A stretch of 64,000 bases of DNA from assembly GCA_944323685.1 (NCBI GenBank), contig CALUTJ010000006.1:53424-117423 (forward strand). Direction: 5' to 3'. Position numbers and translations under genes: made by a program. Below the pieces are notes generated by a model that did no database searches, was not told where the DNA came from, and saw only the letters and a list, made by a program, of their open reading frames with translations. This DNA comes from Candidatus Gastranaerophilales bacterium. Lineage in GTDB: Bacteria; Cyanobacteriota; Vampirovibrionia; Gastranaerophilales; Gastranaerophilaceae. Below, piece after piece: positions 34,860-43,663 of the stretch (positions within the stretch are counted from its first letter, which is position 1; each line of letters begins with the position of its first letter).

Positions 34860-35822
34860 TTAATCCACCTTTACAAGCACTTTTACGGATGATTTTTCAG
34901 TGTTTCTTTCAAACGCTTTTATAGAATCATCAATACTGTAAATATCAGATATAAGCGGTTTTACATCGATGCGTTTGCTCTTCAACAATCTAAGGGCCGG
35001 CGCAAACTGACCGCATCTTGAGCCTACAATAGTAATTTCGTCAACAACTACCGGAGCAAGGTTAAACTCTTTGGATGCAGCAATTGTACTTTTTAATATC
35101 AGTACCCCTCTGGGCTTTGTCAGAGCAAGTGAAGTTTCAAACCCTGATATAGAGCCGGTTGCTTCCACGACAAAATCGTATGCTTTTTCTATTTTTAAAT
35201 CATTCAAAAGCTTTGTATCTACCCCTTGAGCCTTTGCTATTGAAAGTTTTTCTTCGTGTTTGCCGACAAGTGTAATATCAAGCCCTGCGGCATTAAGAGC
35301 AAGTGCAATAATAAGCCCTAATTTTCCGTCCCCGAGAACAATAACTTTTTTGTAAGGCGGTATATGAACCTGTTCAAGAATTTCAAGTGCTGCTGCAAGA
35401 GGTTCCACAAATACTGCTTCCTCATCCGCAACATTGTCAGGAATTTCAAGAAGATTTTTAACAGGCAGGCAAACATATTGAGCAAAGCAGCCTTCTCTTT
35501 TCCAGATACCAAGAGTGGAACGATTAAAACAGTGTCTTTCAAGCCCCTGTTTACACCAGTCGCATTCACCGCAGCCGCAGTTGATTTCACCTACAACACG
35601 TTTGTTTAAAAGTGATTTATCCTCATCATTTATATATTCGACAACACCTGTAAACTCGTGGCCAAGTATGCCTTTATAACCCATATAGCCTTTTGTGATT
35701 TCATAATCCGTGTTGCAAATACCTATAGTGTTTACTTTTATTAGTGCTTCACCTTTTTTAGGCTCAGGTTTAGGATAATTTGTTTCTAACTTCAAACCAT
35801 TATCAAATACAACTGCTTTCAT
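34860..35822 (-). CDS. Zinc-dependent alcohol dehydrogenase (MDR family), third copy type
   Basis: This 320-residue medium-chain dehydrogenase has the catalytic zinc set in IGICNTDYEI and LGHEFTGV, the structural cysteine loop (CGCGECDWCKQGLERHC), and the Rossmann motif VLGDGKLGLIIALAL. The first catalytic-zinc segment reads CNTD instead of CGSD, which is seen in several family members. The substrate is unknown. It leads a leftward run with a flippase-like gene and hydF. Confidence 0.83.
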   Translation of the reverse strand: MKAVVFDNGLKLETNYPKPEPKKGEALIKVNTIGICNTDYEITKGYMGYKGILGHEFTGVVEYINDEDKSLLNKRVVGEINCGCGECDWCKQGLERHCFNRSTLGIWKREGCFAQYVCLPVKNLLEIPDNVADEEAVFVEPLAAALEILEQVHIPPYKKVIVLGDGKLGLIIALALNAAGLDITLVGKHEEKLSIAKAQGVDTKLLNDLKIEKAYDFVVEATGSISGFETSLALTKPRGVLILKSTIAASKEFNLAPVVVDEITIVGSRCGQFAPALRLLKSKRIDVKPLISDIYSIDDSIKAFERNTEKSSVKVLVKVD

Positions 35823-35929
35823 ATTTACTCCCCGTAAAAAATAATGCTATTCTTATGTTAATTATATGATAATGTAAATTTTTTGTCCAAAATCAGCAAA
35901 AAAATATATTTATATGATTTATCGCAAAC

Positions 35930-37630
35930 ATGAACACGAACGGGATAAATACTTACTCTGATTTCAATATAAACGGCATAGACATGAGCTATGGCGAAAT
36001 GCAGAAAAAGGCTTTGAAAAAAGATTTTCTTCAACGTGAGGGTGCAATTTATTACCAGAAGTTTGAGTCTCTAAAAAAGAATTCAAAAGATTTAAAAAAT
36101 CAGGCTTATATTGCATTTTCCATTGCAGGCGCTGCTGTATTATGTCAAATTATCTTTAAACATTTCAAAAAAATAAAATTTAGTGATATTGAAACAATAC
36201 AGTCCCTTGCCCGTAAAATGACGGAAAAATACAATCTTAATGATAAGGGCTTCCGTGCGGTACTTGCTGACAAAAATCAAAGTATATGCCCCGATATTTA
36301 CGGAAATCCCGTTAAAATACCCGAAAAGAAATCCAAAAGCGGCGCATTTTATGTACTGCCTGCAAATATTGCAGTGGCGTGGAAGAATTCTCCGCTTGCA
36401 TTATTTCACGAAATCGGCCATGCCGTATCAGGTTGCAGAAAAAATGGTTATAACCGGCAGGCTTTTGCTCATTATCTTCCTTATTATTCACCGCTGCCTG
36501 TTTTATCTTGTTTTATAAACACTTCTGATAAGGTTAATAAAAATAAAAATGAGAAAAAGATTTATAATGCTTTGTCCTTTGTTAAAGACAATTCATATCT
36601 GGTATCCGGAGCAATGTTTTTGCCCTTGCTTGCTGAAGAGTTCAATGCCTCAAGACTCGCAATCAGTTTTTTGGGCAAGAATGCACCTAAACTTGCCGCA
36701 AAAAGTTTACTGCTTCTTATTCCCGCTTTTTGTTCGTATCTTCTAAACGCTCTTGCCTGTTCGAATTTTGTCAAACTAATCAATACAAAATCAGATAATT
36801 TATATCTTCAAAAATCTATGTACAAGCAGTCTAAAAATTACGAAAAGGCAATGAATTTTAATAATTCGGCTGCACCCAATATTGCTGTCATAGATGAATT
36901 CAAAAATAAAGTAATAAAGGTCGATTGGGACGACAAGCCGGATATGTTCCACGGGCAAGTCGTAAAAACTATAATTCAAGCAGGTTTGCCTCAGGCAAAA
37001 ATTCAAGAGTTTGATACTGATTTAAATGAAAAAAGTATTAAAAATGCACTCGATGAAATTATAAAAAGCAATACAAAGTTTGATGCGGTTAATCTTTCAA
37101 AATCCTCTGACATAAAAATCAGCGATTTATCCGCACTGACAGGCTTAAAGATTACACAACAAAGCCTTTTAAAGGACAAAAAAATAATAAAAGAAAAATT
37201 CTTTGCCTCAAAAGCTCCGCAGGCACCTGATATTAAAGACATAGTACAAAATCTTGAAACACTTGCGTCTAAAGGTGTCAAAGTTTATGTTTCAGCCGGT
37301 AATAAAGGTAAGGATTATGTTAATCTCTATACGTTAGCTGATAATATAAATGTAATAGGTGCAGCAAACAGATACGGAGTTGTTAAAAGTTCTTTCAGCT
37401 GCGACAATTCGCTTGTCAACCGCTGGGTAAAAGGTGTGTTTAAGATAAAAAAAATCAGAGATTCTCAAGGGAATGCGGGTTTTGATATAAACGAAGACGG
37501 TAAAATTGACATTCTTACTAAAGACACCACTGCGCGTATAAAAATACCGCAAAGATATGTCTACGGAACGTCATTTGCAGCGCCGTACGCGCTGGTAAAT
37601 GATTTCAGAAAAAATGCCGTTGATAATTAA
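35930..37630 (+). CDS. Membrane protein fusing a YugP-type zinc protease and a subtilisin-like (S8) protease
   Basis: The 566-residue protein has two protease domains. Part one (~1-290): a membrane helix at ~58-78, a HEIGH zinc motif at residues 160-164, a third-ligand helix EEFNASRLA at 236-244, and more hydrophobic helices, matching the order of YugP/Zn_peptidase_2 membrane proteases (HEvGHA then EFnAS). Part two (~315-566): a subtilase core with Asp322 (IAVIDEF), His341 (FHGQVV), Asn458 (SAGNKG) and Ser548 (YGTSFAAPYA), plus a calcium-loop-like DINEDGKID at 519-527. All S8 catalytic residues are present, though the Asp-to-His spacing is short. There is no signal peptide. The gene is flanked by leftward genes on the left and followed by the ADP-ribosyltransferase-like gene. 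Confidence 0.75.
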   Translation: MNTNGINTYSDFNINGIDMSYGEMQKKALKKDFLQREGAIYYQKFESLKKNSKDLKNQAYIAFSIAGAAVLCQIIFKHFKKIKFSDIETIQSLARKMTEKYNLNDKGFRAVLADKNQSICPDIYGNPVKIPEKKSKSGAFYVLPANIAVAWKNSPLALFHEIGHAVSGCRKNGYNRQAFAHYLPYYSPLPVLSCFINTSDKVNKNKNEKKIYNALSFVKDNSYLVSGAMFLPLLAEEFNASRLAISFLGKNAPKLAAKSLLLLIPAFCSYLLNALACSNFVKLINTKSDNLYLQKSMYKQSKNYEKAMNFNNSAAPNIAVIDEFKNKVIKVDWDDKPDMFHGQVVKTIIQAGLPQAKIQEFDTDLNEKSIKNALDEIIKSNTKFDAVNLSKSSDIKISDLSALTGLKITQQSLLKDKKIIKEKFFASKAPQAPDIKDIVQNLETLASKGVKVYVSAGNKGKDYVNLYTLADNINVIGAANRYGVVKSSFSCDNSLVNRWVKGVFKIKKIRDSQGNAGFDINEDGKIDILTKDTTARIKIPQRYVYGTSFAAPYALVNDFRKNAVDN

Positions 37631-37673
37631 TCACTGTTATAAAAGCGATTAGCTTACCGGCATTTGTTAAATA

Positions 37674-37686
37674 TTGTAAATTACAA
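37674..37686. promoter_or_regulatory. Palindrome TTGTAAATTACAA before the ART-like gene
   Basis: A perfect 13-bp palindrome lying 60 bases before the ATG at 37747. It could be an operator or part of the promoter (TTGTAA as -35-like). Confidence 0.3.
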
Positions 37687-37746
37687 CGCTGTTATACTCA
37701 AAATTTAATTTTCAGAAGCTTTGTTCTTTATGAACGGATAAACAAT

Positions 37747-38689
37747 ATGAAAATATCAGGAACACAACAAAATTTAACCGTAAATAAAACGACTAAACAA
37801 AAATCAACCGCTAAAAAGATTGTAAAAGTTGCTTCACTGGCATTGCCGTTAGCTGTTGTTGCTGTCGGAATAGGGCGAAATCCTGTTAAAGCAGCCAGAT
37901 ATTTAACGGGTAATTTAAATATTCGTAAAAAAGCTTACATTGCAGCTGAAAAAATGGCGAATGACAATATTGAGCTGATAAATAAGGCCCTAAAAAAAAT
38001 CAATATAAAGCAATATTTAAAAGATATGCCCGAGGAACTAATGCCTCAAAATAACATTTTCTTTCACGGTTCAAGAAGGTCTTCCGGTATATACAGACAC
38101 GGTCTTAGCCCATATTCAAGCGGGCAGCTGAACTTATCCGGCAGAGAATTTGGCGCCGGATTATATGTAACTCCGGATGAAAGAGTTGCTCAAAATTTTA
38201 CGTATATAACCGGAAAGATTGTACCTGTTAAAATCGAAAACGCAAAGCTTGCTATAGCTGATTCTAAAGTTGGCGATGCAATACAAAACGCGGTCGGGGA
38301 AATATTTTTACATTTGAATTTAGACATAAAAGATTTTGTAATCAACAGAAAAAAAATACAATGCTCTAAATGAAATTATTATACGAAAAGCCTTTATTGA
38401 TGCAGGATATGACGGTATCTATCTGGAAAGGGCTGTAACTTCAGGAATTTTTAAAAATGTCCTGCCTGACACAAATAAGATATTCGGAATGGAGCAAAAA
38501 CAAGTTGTTTTGTTTGACACGACAAAAGCACAAATTATGCCGAGAAATTTGAAAGAAAGAACCAAAGATATTGGCAAAAGCTTTGCGGCAACATGCAGGC
38601 AGTTAAAAAATTCTACAATTGAAACATTTAAGTTGTATAAACATATCTTTAAAATAATAAAAGGGGATTCACATACCTCAAAACCTTAA
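37747..38689 (+). pseudogene. ADP-ribosyltransferase-like gene interrupted by a frameshift at an A8 tract
   Basis: The first frame gives 208 residues and stops at 38371-38373. The second frame (+1) continues the same protein without a break to 38689. The shift falls at the A8 run 38349-38356, where removing one A joins NRKK to YNALNEIIIRKAFIDAGYDG. The joined ~313-residue product has an N-terminal hydrophobic helix (VASLALPLAVVAVGIG) and an ART/PARP-like pattern: His107 in NIFFHGSRR, Tyr140 in FGAGLYVTPDERVA, and a Glu in FGMEQKQVVLFD. This H-Y-E order fits PARP-like toxins. Whether it is a dead gene, an assembly error or switched by slippage is open. Confidence 0.65.
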
Positions 38690-38725
38690 GGTAAATTCAA
38701 AAATTTTGTATAAGCAATAAGAAAG

Positions 38726-39469
38726 TTATACCCCGACGTGCACATAAAAAATAATATTTATAATAAAATCTGCAACCAGAAGATAAAATGTAGACAAAAT
38801 AGCAGATTTTGTTGTTGATTCGCCAACATCTTTTGCGCCGCCGTGTGTTTTATAACCTTGAGTTGCGCATACAAGAGTAATCAAAATACCGAACACAAAG
38901 GCTTTTAAAATGCTTATATATATATCTTTTGCCGCTAGCAAAAGCCAGACGGTGTTCATAAAACGGTTAGGGTGAAGCCCTATGGCAAAATACGCTACCA
39001 TCATCCCGCCGACAATACCGATAAATTCAGCAAGTATAACAACCATAGGTACTGTTAAGGCTGACGCAATTAATCTGGGTGCAAAATAGTATCCGACAGG
39101 GTCAACCCCGAGCGTCTTTATTGCGTCCACCTGTTCTGTTACCTGCATGTTTGCTACCTCAGCGCAAATTGCTGTACCTGCTCTTGCACCAATAGCCAGT
39201 GCTGCAAATCCGGGGGCTATCTCTCTTACCAGCGAAACCGCAATAAAACCACCAACATAGCTTTCGGCTCCGCTCATAAGAAACTGTTTTGAAATCTGTA
39301 AAGAGATAACAGCCGCAGCAATAAATACAATCGTTAAGGATATTGATAAAGAATCATAGCTTATCATTGCAGCCTGAGATATAACCGCACTGAATTTTGT
39401 GCGGCCGTCAATTATGTATTTTAAAGTTCGTATAAGGTTTTGGACACAAAGTCCCAAAAAATTAATCAT
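38726..39469 (-). CDS. mlaE: MlaE-family lipid ABC transporter permease
   Basis: The 247-residue permease has five or six helices with the MlaE family motifs LVREIAPGFAALAIGARAGT and MQVTEQVDAIKTLGVDPVGY and ends with an ALGxx-like region (GESTTKSAILSTFYLL). It moves phospholipids or hydrophobic compounds across the inner membrane with an MlaF ATPase and MlaD substrate-binding protein, neither of which is nearby. Its start overlaps the end of ilvE by 8 bp. Confidence 0.92.
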   Translation of the reverse strand: MINFLGLCVQNLIRTLKYIIDGRTKFSAVISQAAMISYDSLSISLTIVFIAAAVISLQISKQFLMSGAESYVGGFIAVSLVREIAPGFAALAIGARAGTAICAEVANMQVTEQVDAIKTLGVDPVGYYFAPRLIASALTVPMVVILAEFIGIVGGMMVAYFAIGLHPNRFMNTVWLLLAAKDIYISILKAFVFGILITLVCATQGYKTHGGAKDVGESTTKSAILSTFYLLVADFIINIIFYVHVGV

Positions 39470-40382
39470 AAATAGGTGTGCACCATTTTTTGTATTTTTC
39501 TACTTTACCTTTAACAACATCAAAATACAATTTTTGAAGTTCTTTTGTATGTTCGCCTACACAGCCTGTACCAATTGGTCTGTGGTCAATAGATGTAATA
39601 GGACTGATTTGTGCTCCTGTTCCGCAATAGAAGGCTTCATCTGCAACATAAAGTTCAGTTCTTGAGATTTCTCTTTCGCAAACCTTCATACCAAGTACGT
39701 TTTTGCCCAGCTCGATGACGGTATTTCTTGTAACACCGACAAGAATGTTGTCTGTTGTTTGAGTTGTAACAAGTGTGTCACCTTCGATTAGGAACAGATT
39801 CATAGCTGAACCTTCCGTAACTTTGCCTGCCTGATCAAGTACAATAGCATCATCAAATCCAGCCAGTTTTGCATCTGTGACAATGAGTGCAGTATTTGCA
39901 TATGAGCCTGCAACCTTTGCTCTCGGCGGAATTGCGTTATCATCATTTCTTCTCCAGTTGGAAACGCAAACGCTCAACCCTTTTTCCAAATCAATGTAAT
40001 CACCCATAGCAAAAGAAAAAATCAACACAGCATCGGGATTATCCAAAAGTCCCGGACCGATTTTTAAAGCGTTTTTATAAACCTGAGGTCTGATATACGC
40101 GTCTGTTTTGTAGCCGTTCTTTTTTAACAATTCTTTTGTTAATCCGCAAAATTCTTCTACAGTGAATTTCGGATCCATATGCATGATTTTGCAGCTGTTA
40201 ATAAGTCTTTCAAAATGTTCTTTCATTCTGAAAGCGTAAAGCTGATCTTCTTCTTTGTTATAATAAGCTCTTATCCCTTCAAAAACGGAAGTTCCGTATA
40301 AAAAAGCGTGGTTTCTAACAGGGATTGAAGCTGTTTTTGCATCTACATATTCTCCGTTTAAATAAACATATTCTGTTGTCAT
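39462..40382 (-). CDS. ilvE: Branched-chain-amino-acid aminotransferase
   Basis: This fold-type IV PLP enzyme of 306 residues has VPVRNHAFLYGTSVFEGIRA, the substrate-arm Arg region, the PLP lysine in RAKVAGSYANTALIVTDAKL and EGSAMNLFLIEGDTL, typical of IlvE. It catalyses the last step of valine, leucine and isoleucine synthesis. AAGGAG precedes the ATG. It is followed directly by mlaE. Confidence 0.93.
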   Translation of the reverse strand: MTTEYVYLNGEYVDAKTASIPVRNHAFLYGTSVFEGIRAYYNKEEDQLYAFRMKEHFERLINSCKIMHMDPKFTVEEFCGLTKELLKKNGYKTDAYIRPQVYKNALKIGPGLLDNPDAVLIFSFAMGDYIDLEKGLSVCVSNWRRNDDNAIPPRAKVAGSYANTALIVTDAKLAGFDDAIVLDQAGKVTEGSAMNLFLIEGDTLVTTQTTDNILVGVTRNTVIELGKNVLGMKVCEREISRTELYVADEAFYCGTGAQISPITSIDHRPIGTGCVGEHTKELQKLYFDVVKGKVEKYKKWCTPIYD

Positions 40383-40543
40383 CTAAAATCTCCTTTCGGC
40401 TGAGACCGACTGTCAGGTAAAAATTGCAATATCAATGTTTTTATTATCGCGATTTTTTTTAATATTGGCAAGGATTTTTTGATATTTTAATATCATTGTC
40501 ATACTTTTTTGATAAAATTTTTAATAATAAACAGGGGTAATAA

Positions 40544-41245
40544 TTGGATATAAGAAGTTTAAAAACATTTATAAAATACGAGCTGACCGGCTGGAAACGA
40601 TATGAAATCGCTGCTTTATGCGTTGTGTTTTTGATGGTTTGTATAAATGCATTTGTTTTAAACGACAGCAAAGCCGCAGTCATATCTGCTGTTTGCGGAA
40701 TTTTATACACAACACTGGCAGGCAAAGGGAAGATTTCGTGTTATTTTTTCGGGCTTATAGGCACATCTTTTTATTCTTATCTTTCCTTAAAAAATGCACT
40801 GTGGGGCAATTTGCTGCTTTACGTGTGTTATTATTTTCCGATGCAGATTACGGGAATTTTTAAATGGAAAAAGCATCTCAAATCAGATACGCATGAAATC
40901 ATAAAAACAAAACTTTGCTTAAAAGAACAGTTTTGTATTCTCACCGGTTCTCTTGTTATGTGTGCTCTGTTGTTTTTTGTCTTGCTGTATTTTAAAGATA
41001 AAAGCCCGCTGTTTGACGCTGTTACTACCGTTTTTTCTGTAATCGGCATGTATTTGACTGTAAAACGCTGTATAGAACAGTGGATAGCCTGGATTATCGT
41101 AAACGGTCTGTCTACTCTTATGTGGCTAGGATTAATTTTTGACGGTGCGAAAGCATATTCCACTTTACTTATGTGGGCAGTGTATTTTATACTGGCAATA
41201 TATTTCTTTTGTGTATGGAAAAATGAAATGTCAAAAGCCTGCTAA
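40544..41245 (+). CDS. pnuC: Nicotinamide riboside transporter PnuC-like
   Basis: This 233-residue protein has seven helices and the PnuC pattern: GILYTTLAGKGKISCYFFGL in helices 2-3, YVCYYFPMQITGIFKWKKH, and near the C-terminus the signature EQWIAWIIVNGLSTLMWL. PnuC brings in nicotinamide riboside for NAD synthesis. The TTG start at 40544 has AGGGGT 7-8 bases upstream. No NAD riboswitch-like structure was seen in the 160-bp upstream gap. Confidence 0.85.
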   Translation: MDIRSLKTFIKYELTGWKRYEIAALCVVFLMVCINAFVLNDSKAAVISAVCGILYTTLAGKGKISCYFFGLIGTSFYSYLSLKNALWGNLLLYVCYYFPMQITGIFKWKKHLKSDTHEIIKTKLCLKEQFCILTGSLVMCALLFFVLLYFKDKSPLFDAVTTVFSVIGMYLTVKRCIEQWIAWIIVNGLSTLMWLGLIFDGAKAYSTLLMWAVYFILAIYFFCVWKNEMSKAC

Positions 41246-41263
41246 ATATAAAAGGAACCGGTT

Positions 41264-42151
41264 ATGTCTGAAAAAATTTTTGTCGTCGATAAAGAAAAAT
41301 GTATAAGCTGCGGACAATGTGTAAAAGATTGCATTGCCTATGCGCTCGAACTTGATGAAAACAGCAAACCCCGTTTGACTGACAACGGGCAGAACAGATG
41401 TATAAAATGCCAGCACTGTATGGCTGTTTGTCCTGTCGGAGCCATATCAATTTTTGATAAAAAGCCTGAAAACTCTGAACCCGTATGGAGTCAAAATCCT
41501 GAAGCAGTCTTGAATCTCATTAAATCCCGCAGAAGCATAAGACACTACAAAAAGGAAAATATTGAGCAGGAAACAATGCAAAAGTTAAAAGATATGCTCA
41601 ATTTCACTCCGACAGGGTGCAATTTCCACAAGCTGCATTTCGCTTTTGTAGAAGACAGAGCTGTTATGGATAAAATCAGAGAATATGTTAACAACAAGCT
41701 GATAAAGTTATTGAGCAGCAATGTTGTAAGTAAGATTAAGACAAAATTTTCACATTACAAAGATGCTTTGATAAACGGTGAAGACGTAATATTTCGAGGT
41801 GCACCGCACATGGTAGTTGTATCTGCTCCTATAAATGCACCTTGTGTAAATATTGACCCGATTATAGCTTTAAGCTATTTTGAACTTTACGCTAACAGTC
41901 TTGGATTAGGTACCTGCTGGTGCGGTTTTGCGCATATCTGCTTGCAGTTTATGCCTGAGCTTGCAAAACAGTTGAAGATTCCGGAGGGCTATAAAATAGC
42001 ATATGTAATGCTTTTTGGAAAACCTGATATAAAGTATACCCGCACAACACAGCCGGAGACGTTTGAATTTTCAACAATAGATGATTTCTCGCCGGAAAAA
42101 CTCTCTGTTGCAAATAAAATCAAACACTTTTTTGTAAACAACATAAGATAA
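41264..42151 (+). CDS. Nitroreductase fused to an N-terminal 2x[4Fe-4S] ferredoxin domain
   Basis: Residues 1-~65 hold two cluster motifs (CISCGQCVKDC and CIKCQHCMAVCP). Residues ~80-295 are an FMN nitroreductase (SRRSIRHYKKENIEQETMQK, a central GAPHMVVVSAP and CWCGFAHICLQFMPEL). This fusion is common in anaerobes and lets reduced ferredoxin drive the flavin. The substrate is unknown. It is 18 bp after pnuC and likely in the same transcript. Confidence 0.88.
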   Translation: MSEKIFVVDKEKCISCGQCVKDCIAYALELDENSKPRLTDNGQNRCIKCQHCMAVCPVGAISIFDKKPENSEPVWSQNPEAVLNLIKSRRSIRHYKKENIEQETMQKLKDMLNFTPTGCNFHKLHFAFVEDRAVMDKIREYVNNKLIKLLSSNVVSKIKTKFSHYKDALINGEDVIFRGAPHMVVVSAPINAPCVNIDPIIALSYFELYANSLGLGTCWCGFAHICLQFMPELAKQLKIPEGYKIAYVMLFGKPDIKYTRTTQPETFEFSTIDDFSPEKLSVANKIKHFFVNNIR

Positions 42152-42207
42152 CGTGCAAAATTTATTCCATGTTTATTGTCATGTGATAATATTGGTATGT
42201 AAAACAT

Positions 42208-42383
42208 TTGTCCGAGAAAAATTCGTGATAAGGAGCAAAGCAACGTGAACGAATTTTTGGAGTGACACATTGTTCACATAGTGAAGCCATTTTTCAGGCT
42301 TCACCACAGTTCAGCCGAAAAAGAAGGCAAAGGTGAGCAGTGACGGCTCGAAGGCTTGAGGCGGCAACTGCGACACTAGATTA
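42208..42383 (+). repeat. 176-bp dispersed structured repeat, copy B
   Basis: It has the same length and order as 19689-19864, with 5 substitutions. The hairpin GTGAAGCC/GGCTTCAC is intact. One difference (A for T in GTGACACA) and two in GCAACGTG are unpaired. It ends 20 bases before the leuC ATG. Confidence 0.92.
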
Positions 42384-42403
42384 GAAGATAGAGAGAGTTA
42401 CAA

Positions 42404-43654
42404 ATGGGACAAACAATAGCAGAAAAAATATTAACACAACATGCCGGTCACGAAGTTAAAGCGGGTGAACTTTGCATAGCCAGAGTTGATGTCGCTGCCG
42501 TACAGGACGGTACAGGCCCGTTAATGGTGCAGGAATTTAAAAAGCTCGGTAAAAAAGCTCCTGCAAATCCATCGCGCTGCATATTGTTCATTGACCATGC
42601 ATCGCCAAGCCCCAGAAAAGAGCTCTCTAACACACATATGGTATTGAGAGAATTTGCTAAAGAGACAGGCGCAATCCTTTCGGAAACAGGCTGCGGCGTA
42701 TGCCATCAAAGGCTTGTTGAATCTTTTGTAAATCCTGGGGAAATTCTTGTCGGAGCTGATTCTCACACCTGTACATCAGGTGCTTTGGGTGCGTTTGCTA
42801 CAGGTATGGGTTCTACTGATATTGCGGTAGCAATGGCATTTGGCAAAACATGGATGAAGGTTCCTCAAACTTTTAAAATAGTTGTTAACGGTGAGTTTCA
42901 AAAAGGTGTGTACGCTAAAGACCTTATACTGCACCTCATCGGGTTAATCGGTGCAGACGGTGCGACTTATAAAGCTCTCGAATTTCATGGTTCCACAATT
43001 GAAAACATGACAATGGCAGACAGATTTACTCTGGCAAATATGGCTGTAGAAGCCGGAGCAAAAGCAGGATTGTTTGTTACGGATGAAAAAACAAAAGCCT
43101 ATTTGAAGGAAAAAGGCAGAGAAGATAAATTTGTTGAGATAAAACCTGATGCGGACGCAGTATATGAAAGAGTTATCGAAATTGACGCTTCAAAACTCGA
43201 GCCCACCGTTTCTTGTCCTCATACTGTAGATAATACAAAACTCGCTAAAGAATTAAAAGATGTAAAAATTAATCAGGTTTTCATCGGCACATGTACAAAC
43301 GGACGTATTGAAGATTTGAGGGTAGCAGCACAAATCTTAAAAGGCAGACAGGTCAACCCCGATGTTAGACTGATTGTTGTGCCTGCATCAAAGACGGTTT
43401 ACAAACAGGCAATAGAAGAAGGCATACTCTCTGTTCTGGTTGACGCGGGTGCTTCTATACTTGCCCCCGGATGCGGCCCTTGTGTTGGTGTACACGCAGG
43501 TATTTTAGGTGATGGAGAGGTTTGTCTTGCCACGCAAAACAGAAATTTTCAGGGCAGAATGGGTAATACCAAAGGTTTTATCTATCTTTGTTCACCTGCT
43601 GTTGCTGCGTACAGTGCAATCTCTGGATATATTACAGACCCGAGGTTTGCGTAA
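42404..43654 (+). CDS. leuC: 3-isopropylmalate dehydratase large subunit / homoaconitase family
   Basis: The 416-residue protein has the aconitase family Fe-S cysteines: the first in SHTCTSGALGAFATGMGSTD, and the pair in LAPGCGPCVGVHAG, plus FIGTCTNGRIEDLRVAAQ. The length and the absence of extra regions fit the short archaeal-type LeuC. It isomerises isopropylmalate in leucine synthesis together with LeuD, which is not next to it. Start is ATG with GAGAGAG upstream. The 176-bp repeat lies immediately before. Homoaconitase activity is an alternative. Confidence 0.9.
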   Translation: MGQTIAEKILTQHAGHEVKAGELCIARVDVAAVQDGTGPLMVQEFKKLGKKAPANPSRCILFIDHASPSPRKELSNTHMVLREFAKETGAILSETGCGVCHQRLVESFVNPGEILVGADSHTCTSGALGAFATGMGSTDIAVAMAFGKTWMKVPQTFKIVVNGEFQKGVYAKDLILHLIGLIGADGATYKALEFHGSTIENMTMADRFTLANMAVEAGAKAGLFVTDEKTKAYLKEKGREDKFVEIKPDADAVYERVIEIDASKLEPTVSCPHTVDNTKLAKELKDVKINQVFIGTCTNGRIEDLRVAAQILKGRQVNPDVRLIVVPASKTVYKQAIEEGILSVLVDAGASILAPGCGPCVGVHAGILGDGEVCLATQNRNFQGRMGNTKGFIYLCSPAVAAYSAISGYITDPRFA

Positions 43655-43663
43655 ACGAAGCAT

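Noticed and set aside
34860..35822. The three zinc dehydrogenases as recent duplicates
   Set aside because: Their zinc loops and Rossmann motifs differ strongly; they are old members of one superfamily and not local copies.
40383..40543. Possible riboswitch before pnuC
   Set aside because: The 160-bp gap is AT-rich with no recognisable NAD+, TPP or preQ1 fold and no clear terminator.
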